From an uncultured Christensenella sp. (GTDB lineage: Bacteria > Bacillota > Clostridia > Christensenellales > Borkfalkiaceae): DNA of 11,148 nt. The translations under genes were made by a program, and so were the position numbers. Positions 6,643 to 11,148 of the stretch are shown here, one piece after another. How positions within the stretch are numbered: position 1 is the first letter of the stretch; every line of letters begins with the position of its first letter. The notes beneath the pieces were generated by a model. That model had not been told where the DNA came from, did not search any database, and worked only from the letters and a program-made list of their open reading frames with translations. The DNA is taken from NCBI GenBank assembly GCA_910586345.1, contig CAJUHC010000036.1, positions 1 to 11,148 on the forward strand, written 5' to 3'.

Positions 6643-7668
6643 TTATTTTTCGTCGATAAACGTCCAGCCCTTAGGTACGAATAGATTATTGAACATATAA
6701 ACCGCGTATCTGTCCGTCATTGACGAAAGATAATCGCAGACAACCTGCTCGCGCGAGTATTTTCCGAGCAGAGTTATATAAGTTTCGGGCAAGTCTTCGG
6801 GACGGGACATAAAATGAGAATACATTGCGGACAGCATTCTTTCCGCCTTTTCCTCCTCGCCTTTTGCCGAGCCCGAAAGATATACTTTTTCGAACATAAA
6901 AGCGCGGAGCTCTGCACTTGCCTTTTCGACCCGCGAGTCCATTTTCACGTCGTCCGTTCCTACGGAATTATTGTATATCGAGGTTATCGCGGTATTAATC
7001 CGCTCTTTAGAGCTTTCTCCGAGTATAGAAATTATATCTTTCGGCACGTCGCCGAGTTTAAGTATTCCGGCACGGATTGCGTCGTTCAAATCGTGGTTTA
7101 TGTAAGCTATTCTGTCGGCGAGCGACACGCACTTGCCTTCCAAAGTCGCGGGATTTCCGCTCTTCTTATGGTTTAAAATTCCGTCGCGGACTTCGTAAGT
7201 CAAATTGAGTCCTGCGCCGTCTTTTTCGAGAACGTCAACGACCCTGAGCGACTGAACGTTATGTTCGAATCCGACGGGAGAAAGTTTATTCAGTATCCTC
7301 TCTCCGCTGTGTCCGAACGGCGTGTGTCCCAAATCGTGGCCGAGCGCGATAGCTTCCGCTAAATCCTCGTTCAATGAAAGCGCTCTGGCGATACTGCGCG
7401 AAATCTGCGCTACGTCCAACGTATGCGTAAGACGCGTTATGTAGTGGTCGCCTTCGGGCGAGAAAAAGACCTGCGTTTTATTTTTGAGACGTCTGAAAGC
7501 TTTACAGTATATAAGCCTGTCCCTATCGCGCTGATAATCCGTGCGCATAGCGCAAGGAGCTTCTTCGCGCAGACGTCCGCGGGTATATTTCGATTTCGAC
7601 GCAAACGGCGAAAAATACTCTTGTTCCATTGCGTAGGTTTTTTCTTTTAAAGACTGCATCTTCTCCAT
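6643..7668 (-). CDS. dgt: dGTPase-like HD-domain dNTP triphosphohydrolase
   Basis: This belongs to the deoxyguanosinetriphosphate triphosphohydrolase-like family, whose members split dNTPs into deoxynucleoside and triphosphate and so adjust nucleotide pools. The 341-residue product contains DRDRLIYCKAFRRLKNKTQVF (49-69) and the HD metal site, with H82 (LTHTLDV), H111-D112 (ALGHDLGHTPFGH) and D185 (SLADRIAYI). The length is in the range of the shorter, non-E. coli type. Substrate preference cannot be read from sequence. The ATG at 7668 is used here; a second ATG three codons later is possible, and neither has a strong ribosome binding site. In Clostridia this gene is commonly directly upstream of dnaG, as here, linking nucleotide supply with priming. 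It probably opens the operon that ends with the zinc-ribbon gene. Confidence 0.92.
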   Translation of the reverse strand: MEKMQSLKEKTYAMEQEYFSPFASKSKYTRGRLREEAPCAMRTDYQRDRDRLIYCKAFRRLKNKTQVFFSPEGDHYITRLTHTLDVAQISRSIARALSLNEDLAEAIALGHDLGHTPFGHSGERILNKLSPVGFEHNVQSLRVVDVLEKDGAGLNLTYEVRDGILNHKKSGNPATLEGKCVSLADRIAYINHDLNDAIRAGILKLGDVPKDIISILGESSKERINTAITSIYNNSVGTDDVKMDSRVEKASAELRAFMFEKVYLSGSAKGEEEKAERMLSAMYSHFMSRPEDLPETYITLLGKYSREQVVCDYLSSMTDRYAVYMFNNLFVPKGWTFIDEK

Positions 7669-7794
7669 TACGTCTATCTATTACGAAAAAAATTCCGTAT
7701 TTCCTTTTTTTATACAAAATTTTTTTGAATATTAAATTATTCCTTTAAATTTACGGTTTCATAAGCGGTATCCGCAAGGAACAGAACCGACAAC
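7669..7794 (-). promoter_or_regulatory. AT-rich gap, presumed promoter region of the dgt-dnaG-rpoD operon
   Basis: This is the only sizeable gap between the aro cluster and the dgt operon. It is very AT-rich over 7680-7745. A TATAAA (7709-7714 on the minus strand) could be a -10 box, but the matching -35 region is only a weak TTTAAT. No clear terminator with a T-run follows the reductase gene, so readthrough from the aro cluster into dgt cannot be excluded. Confidence 0.3.
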
Positions 7795-8520
7795 CTATTT
7801 AGCAAATCCGCCGCCGACGGAAAGTATTTCGCCCGTAACGTAATCCGCTTCCGCAAGATACAAACAAGCTTTTGCAACGTCCTCGGGATAACCTATTCTG
7901 CCGAGAGGAATGCTTTCTATAAGTTCGCGCGTCTCTTCTTCCGTCAGATGTGAATTCATCTGCGTGTCTATCACTCCCGGAGATACGCAGTTTACGCGTA
8001 CCTTGGACGGCGCAAGTTCTTTTGCAAGCGCCTTAGTGAACGCTATTACCGCTCCCTTGGACGCAGAATACGCGGTCTCGCAGCTCGCGCCGACTTCGCC
8101 CCAGATAGAGGCGACGTTTATTATGCTTCCTCCGCCGTTGCCTATCATTCTGTCTGTCACAGCCTTAGAGCAATGAAACACTCCTTTAACATTCACGCCG
8201 AACAATTTGTCCCAATCGTATATCGAAGTGTCCTGAATAACGCGCACGAGCGATACGCCTGCATTGTTCACGAGCACATCGAGTTTTTCGTAAATTTCGA
8301 AAAATTCTTTAAACATCTGCTTCACCTGCGTTTCGTCCGAAACGTCGGCGCGGAGCAATACGGGACAGTATCCCTGCATATTAAATTCTTCCTGAGCCGA
8401 CAGCGCGGTCTGCTCGTCGCTGTGGTAATTTAAAACCACTTCGTAACCCTGTTTGAGAAATTCAAAAGCTATCGCTTTTCCTATTCCCTTGGTTCCGCCC
8501 GTTATCAAAGCTGTTTTCAT
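7795..8520 (-). CDS. ymfI: Short-chain dehydrogenase, likely EF-P 5-aminopentanone reductase (YmfI-like)
   Basis: This is a classical short-chain dehydrogenase/reductase of 241 residues. The NAD(P)-binding glycine motif TGGTKGIG is at 7-14 and NNAG at 85-88. The catalytic set is N110, S138, Y151 and K155. Generic annotation would call it FabG. The stretch ASIWGEVGASCETAYSASKGA (137-157) is typical of YmfI-like proteins, which in Bacillus reduce the 5-aminopentanone group on EF-P to 5-aminopentanol. No acp, fabD or fabF gene is nearby, which argues against a FabG role. The ATG overlaps the aroK stop codon by four bases (ATGA), so it is co-translated with the shikimate genes. No efp gene lies in the window. 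The SDR assignment is secure; the EF-P role is probable. Confidence 0.7.
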   Translation of the reverse strand: MKTALITGGTKGIGKAIAFEFLKQGYEVVLNYHSDEQTALSAQEEFNMQGYCPVLLRADVSDETQVKQMFKEFFEIYEKLDVLVNNAGVSLVRVIQDTSIYDWDKLFGVNVKGVFHCSKAVTDRMIGNGGGSIINVASIWGEVGASCETAYSASKGAVIAFTKALAKELAPSKVRVNCVSPGVIDTQMNSHLTEEETRELIESIPLGRIGYPEDVAKACLYLAEADYVTGEILSVGGGFAK

Positions 8521-9008
8521 ATAATCAGTTCCGTAATTTTATTTGCCGTTTCTTCGGGAGTCAATTCGTCGGTGTCGATAACGTAGTCAGCCGAATTCTC
8601 GTAAATTTGCGCACGTTCGGAATACAGTTTGATTATTCTGTCACGCACTCCGCCCTTCAAAAGCGGTCTTGCCGTATCGCCTTCCAAACGTTTTATAAGC
8701 GTATCGGTCCGCGCTCTTAAATAAAAAATTTTGCCGTTCGCTTTTAACAGTTCAACGTTTTCGGCTCGTAAAACACAGCCGCCGCCCGTCGCTATCACAA
8801 CTCCCTCGAGCGCCGAAACTTCCTTTACCGCCCTGGTTTCCAAGTCCCTGAAATACCGTTCTCCGCTCCGCGCGAAAATTTCGGAAATTTTACCGTGCCT
8901 TTTTTCTATAAGACAGTCCGTGTCTACGACTGTTTTACCTGAACTCTTAAAAACCTGCGCGACGGTCGTCTTTCCGCACCCCGACATACCGGTAAGAACT
9001 ATATTCAT
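8517..9008 (-). CDS. aroK: Shikimate kinase
   Basis: This enzyme phosphorylates shikimate at the 3-hydroxyl with ATP, the fifth step of chorismate synthesis. The 163-residue product has the Walker A loop GMSGCGKTT (7-15). The shikimate-binding residues are D31 in VDTD, R54 in RYFRDLE and the glycine triplet at 75-77 (ATGGGC). The lid region has DTARPLL with R114, and a late arginine is at R132. The length is normal for a monofunctional shikimate kinase. The ATG overlaps the aroQ stop by four bases and the 3' end overlaps the reductase start in the same way. The start lacks a strong ribosome binding site, consistent with translational coupling. Confidence 0.95.
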   Translation of the reverse strand: MNIVLTGMSGCGKTTVAQVFKSSGKTVVDTDCLIEKRHGKISEIFARSGERYFRDLETRAVKEVSALEGVVIATGGGCVLRAENVELLKANGKIFYLRARTDTLIKRLEGDTARPLLKGGVRDRIIKLYSERAQIYENSADYVIDTDELTPEETANKITELII

Positions 9009-9421
9009 AATTTAAAACTCTCGCCCGCAAGAATATAACCGTTCTTTCCGAACCCGCATATCACTCCTTTGCAGACTTCGGAAATAACCGAGTTTTTTCT
9101 GAACTCCTCGCGAGCGTGAACGTTTGAAATATGCACTTCGACGACGGGTACTTCCACGGACGCGATAGCGTCGCGTATAGCGTAGCTGTAATGCGTAAAC
9201 GCGCCTGCATTGAGAATAATCCCGTCGAACTTACCTCTTGCGTTCTGTATCGCCGTACATATTTCGCCCTCGATATTGCTCTGGTAAAATTCGCAGGTAT
9301 CGCCTTTAAAATATTCTGATATTTCCGCGTTTATTTCTTCGAGCGTCTGCGTACCGTAAACGCCTTTTTCGCGTAAGCCCGTCATATTGAGATTAACCCC
9401 GTTAACGAATAAAAGTTTCAT
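9005..9421 (-). CDS. aroQ: Type II 3-dehydroquinate dehydratase
   Basis: This enzyme removes water from 3-dehydroquinate to give 3-dehydroshikimate, the third step of the pathway; type II enzymes are usually dodecamers. The 138-residue product keeps the catalytic tyrosine Y22 in the flexible loop (GLREKGVYG, with R17). It also keeps NAGAFTH (N71, H77) and the substrate-binding stretch VHISNVHAREEFR (H97, S99, N100, R108). Two normally conserved spots differ: NGPNLN is NGVNLN (V9), and QSN-H-EGE has Ile in place of His at residue 50. The main catalytic residues are intact, so activity is expected. The gene overlaps aroE upstream and aroK downstream by ATGA junctions. Confidence 0.94.
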   Translation of the reverse strand: MKLLFVNGVNLNMTGLREKGVYGTQTLEEINAEISEYFKGDTCEFYQSNIEGEICTAIQNARGKFDGIILNAGAFTHYSYAIRDAIASVEVPVVEVHISNVHAREEFRKNSVISEVCKGVICGFGKNGYILAGESFKL

Positions 9422-10224
9422 AAATTCTTCTCCGTATATTTTTCAAAAAGCTCCTTTGCCTGAGTTTCGTCCGGTTCCGTTCCGAAATAAATACATTCGG
9501 AATAATAAGCCTGATAAAACAGCATTGCAGAGCCGTTTATTATTTTTTTGCCCGAGTTTTCGGCAATTTCCAAAAATCTGCTCTTTTCGGGTACGTATAT
9601 CAAATCGAGCGCCACAGAACACATTTTTAAAAGTTCCTCGTCCGCAGGCGAAATTCCCTCCGTTGCGTGCATTCCGATTCCCGTAGCGTTTACTATAAGA
9701 TTATAAGGCTGAATTTTTATATTTTCAAGCGGAATTATACCCTCGAACTCGTCTGCAACGGCTAAGCAATTTTCGAACTTTTTATCGTAAACGCTGACTG
9801 TTGCGCCCGCGTCGGCAAGTTTTTTGGCAACGCTTCTGCCTGCGCCTCCCGCGCCGAATACGAGCGCCGTTTTGCCCCGCACTTCAACGCCGTCGGCTTT
9901 AAGCATAAGAGAAAAACCGAGTCCGTCGGTATTATAGCCCGTTTCGGTACGGGTATCGACGGTATTGACCGCCCCGAATACGAGCGCGTCGCCCGAAATC
10001 TTTCTAAGGTGCGGAATCACGGAAATTTTATAGGGTATAGTGACGTTAAAACCGTCGTACTCTTTCATTAAACCGTCGATTTCCGATTCGAATTTATTTT
10101 CGGGAACCGAAACGGATTTATAGTTTATTCGGTTGCCCATTTGCTTTGCAATGAAATCGTGAATTCGGGGACTGTCGGACTTCGAAACGTCTTTGCCGAT
10201 TACGGCTAAATTCAATATTTTCAT
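9418..10224 (-). CDS. aroE: Shikimate dehydrogenase
   Basis: This NADP-dependent enzyme reduces 3-dehydroshikimate to shikimate, the fourth step. The 268-residue product begins MKILNLAVIGKDVSKSDSP and carries the substrate-binding serines S16 and S18. The catalytic lysine is K66 in FNVTIPYK. N87 in GAVNT and D100 in GYNTDG are also present. The Rossmann nucleotide loop is GAGGAGR (124-130), and NATGIGM follows later. A longer in-frame reading begins 26 codons upstream, but that part lies inside aroB. The ATG at 10224 overlaps the aroB stop as ATGA, has an AAAGG motif seven bases above it, and gives the family's normal N-terminus, so it is preferred. Length and motifs are ordinary for a monofunctional AroE. 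Confidence 0.96.
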   Translation of the reverse strand: MKILNLAVIGKDVSKSDSPRIHDFIAKQMGNRINYKSVSVPENKFESEIDGLMKEYDGFNVTIPYKISVIPHLRKISGDALVFGAVNTVDTRTETGYNTDGLGFSLMLKADGVEVRGKTALVFGAGGAGRSVAKKLADAGATVSVYDKKFENCLAVADEFEGIIPLENIKIQPYNLIVNATGIGMHATEGISPADEELLKMCSVALDLIYVPEKSRFLEIAENSGKKIINGSAMLFYQAYYSECIYFGTEPDETQAKELFEKYTEKNL

Positions 10225-11148
10225 AACCCCGCCTTTATCGCGTCTCTGCATTCCGCGAGTAAGCTTATATAATCGTCGATTCCTATAACGAGTTCCCGAC
10301 ACTCACCCTCCGATTTCGGAACTATAAGAGAAATCTTTGCATCCGCCTCGTTCTTCTTATCGAACTTAGCGAAAAGCGCGGCTTTTTCTATATCGGCATA
10401 AGCAGGTATTTTCTTTATTACCTTCTTTATAAGAGAAAGAAGATTTTCAAAGTAGCGTCCGCCTCCCGACTTTAAAGCTTCGGCAATAAACATTTCGTAA
10501 TATGCGCCTATAAGCACGAATTCGCCGTGCGATTTTCCGCCGTAATACAGTTCGAACGCGTGACCCGTCGTATGTCCGAGATTGAGAGTTTTTCTTATTC
10601 CGTTCAAATCGCGCTCGTCATTTAATACGACGTCGGCTTTACAGCGTATGCAGTCCGCAGTTATTTCCTCTAAAAATTCAAAATCATAGAGATTGTCCGA
10701 ATTTTTCAGAAGTTTTTCATAGATATTTTTATCGAGCGCGCCGTATTTGATTATTTCGCCCAAGCCGCACTTTATTTCGCGCGACGGAAGCGTACTTAAA
10801 AACCTCGGGTCGACTATAACTTGTTCGGGCTGATAAAATGTACCCAAAAGATTTTTGACGTTATTGAAATCTACAGCCGTTTTGCCCCCGACCGAACTGT
10901 CCACCTGCGATAAAAGCGTCGTCGGTACCTGAACGAGTTTTACTCCGCGCATATAGAGCGACGCGGCAAGTCCTGCTATATCTCCGACGACTCCGCCACC
11001 GAACGCTATTAGTGTGCCGTTGCGTTTCATTCCCGCATCGGTCATAGCCTGCAATATTTCCGTCAAACGTCTTATATTCTTGTTTCTTTCGCCTGCGGGT
11101 ATAACCTTAACAGGCGCTCCGCCTAACGTTTCCGACAAAAGGTCCGAA
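10221..11148 (-). CDS. aroB: 3-dehydroquinate synthase, 5' end cut by the window
   Basis: AroB converts DAHP to 3-dehydroquinate, the second step, using NAD and a divalent metal. About 308 codons are present; compared with the usual 350 or so, roughly 40 N-terminal residues lie beyond the right edge. The frame stays open to the last base. A TTG at 11136-11138 could be taken for a start, but the family continues upstream, so it is not the real one. Visible signatures are the IPAGE-x-x-K stretch, FGGGVVGDIAG, QVPTTLLSQVDSSVGGKTAVD, and KNLLGTFYQP. The metal ligands are Glu in CGLGEIIKYG and two His in NLGHTTGHAFE and KSHGEFV. The C-terminal domain is complete. It ends by overlapping aroE and is the first visible gene of the shikimate cluster. 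Confidence 0.96.
   Translation of the reverse strand, partial: SDLLSETLGGAPVKVIPAGERNKNIRRLTEILQAMTDAGMKRNGTLIAFGGGVVGDIAGLAASLYMRGVKLVQVPTTLLSQVDSSVGGKTAVDFNNVKNLLGTFYQPEQVIVDPRFLSTLPSREIKCGLGEIIKYGALDKNIYEKLLKNSDNLYDFEFLEEITADCIRCKADVVLNDERDLNGIRKTLNLGHTTGHAFELYYGGKSHGEFVLIGAYYEMFIAEALKSGGGRYFENLLSLIKKVIKKIPAYADIEKAALFAKFDKKNEADAKISLIVPKSEGECRELVIGIDDYISLLAECRDAIKAGL

Noticed and set aside
7683..7700. Small hairpin (TACGGAA/TTTCGTA with TTTT loop) just above the dgt start codon.
   Set aside because: Only seven pairs with a wobble, formed largely by a homopolymer T-run; expected by chance in this AT-rich gap.
10225..10302. N-terminal extension of AroE by 26 codons.
   Set aside because: It lies wholly inside aroB in another frame, is Arg-rich and lacks family similarity; the ATG at 10224 has the coupling overlap and ribosome binding site.

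Overview
The window is an ordinary chromosomal stretch from a bacterium that looks like a Firmicute of the class Clostridia, probably an uncultured anaerobe. The evidence is the gene order dgt-dnaG-rpoD-trmK-nif3-zinc-ribbon gene, a short primary sigma factor of the SigA type, strong AGGAG-type ribosome binding sites, TTGACA/TATAAT-type promoters, and a YmfI-like reductase. Genus or family cannot be judged from this sequence. All thirteen genes lie on the minus strand, so transcription runs from high to low coordinates.

From right to left: (1) 11148-7795 is a tight shikimate-pathway cluster, aroB (cut by the window edge), aroE, aroQ and aroK, followed by a short-chain dehydrogenase resembling the EF-P 5-aminopentanone reductase YmfI. 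All four junctions are ATGA overlaps, so the five genes are almost certainly one translationally coupled unit. In-window AroB, AroQ, AroE and AroK supply steps 2, 3, 4 and 5 of chorismate synthesis. (2) 7794-7669 is a short AT-rich gap, probably the promoter region of the next block. (3) 7668-1644 is a macromolecular-synthesis operon: dGTPase-like HD hydrolase, DnaG primase, primary sigma factor RpoD, tRNA m1A22 methyltransferase TrmK, a Nif3-family metal protein, and a coiled-coil zinc-ribbon protein. Gaps are 2 to 21 bases, and trmK and nif3 overlap. (4) 1643-600 holds a single-gene unit for an iron-sulfur flavoprotein/FMN reductase. It has a strong promoter, a dyad over the -10 box, a Rho-independent terminator between promoter and start codon, and its own downstream terminator. 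(5) 720-57 holds a small two-helix membrane protein of unknown function with a good promoter and a perfect 18-bp palindrome upstream.

There is no sign of mobile elements, CRISPR arrays, rRNA, tRNA or phage genes, and no non-coding stretch exceeds 300 bases. The most interesting part is the 5' region of the flavoprotein gene (1466-1606). Its architecture indicates either a transcription attenuator of unrecognised class or a small RNA of about 90 nt. The rest of the window is well-known housekeeping content.
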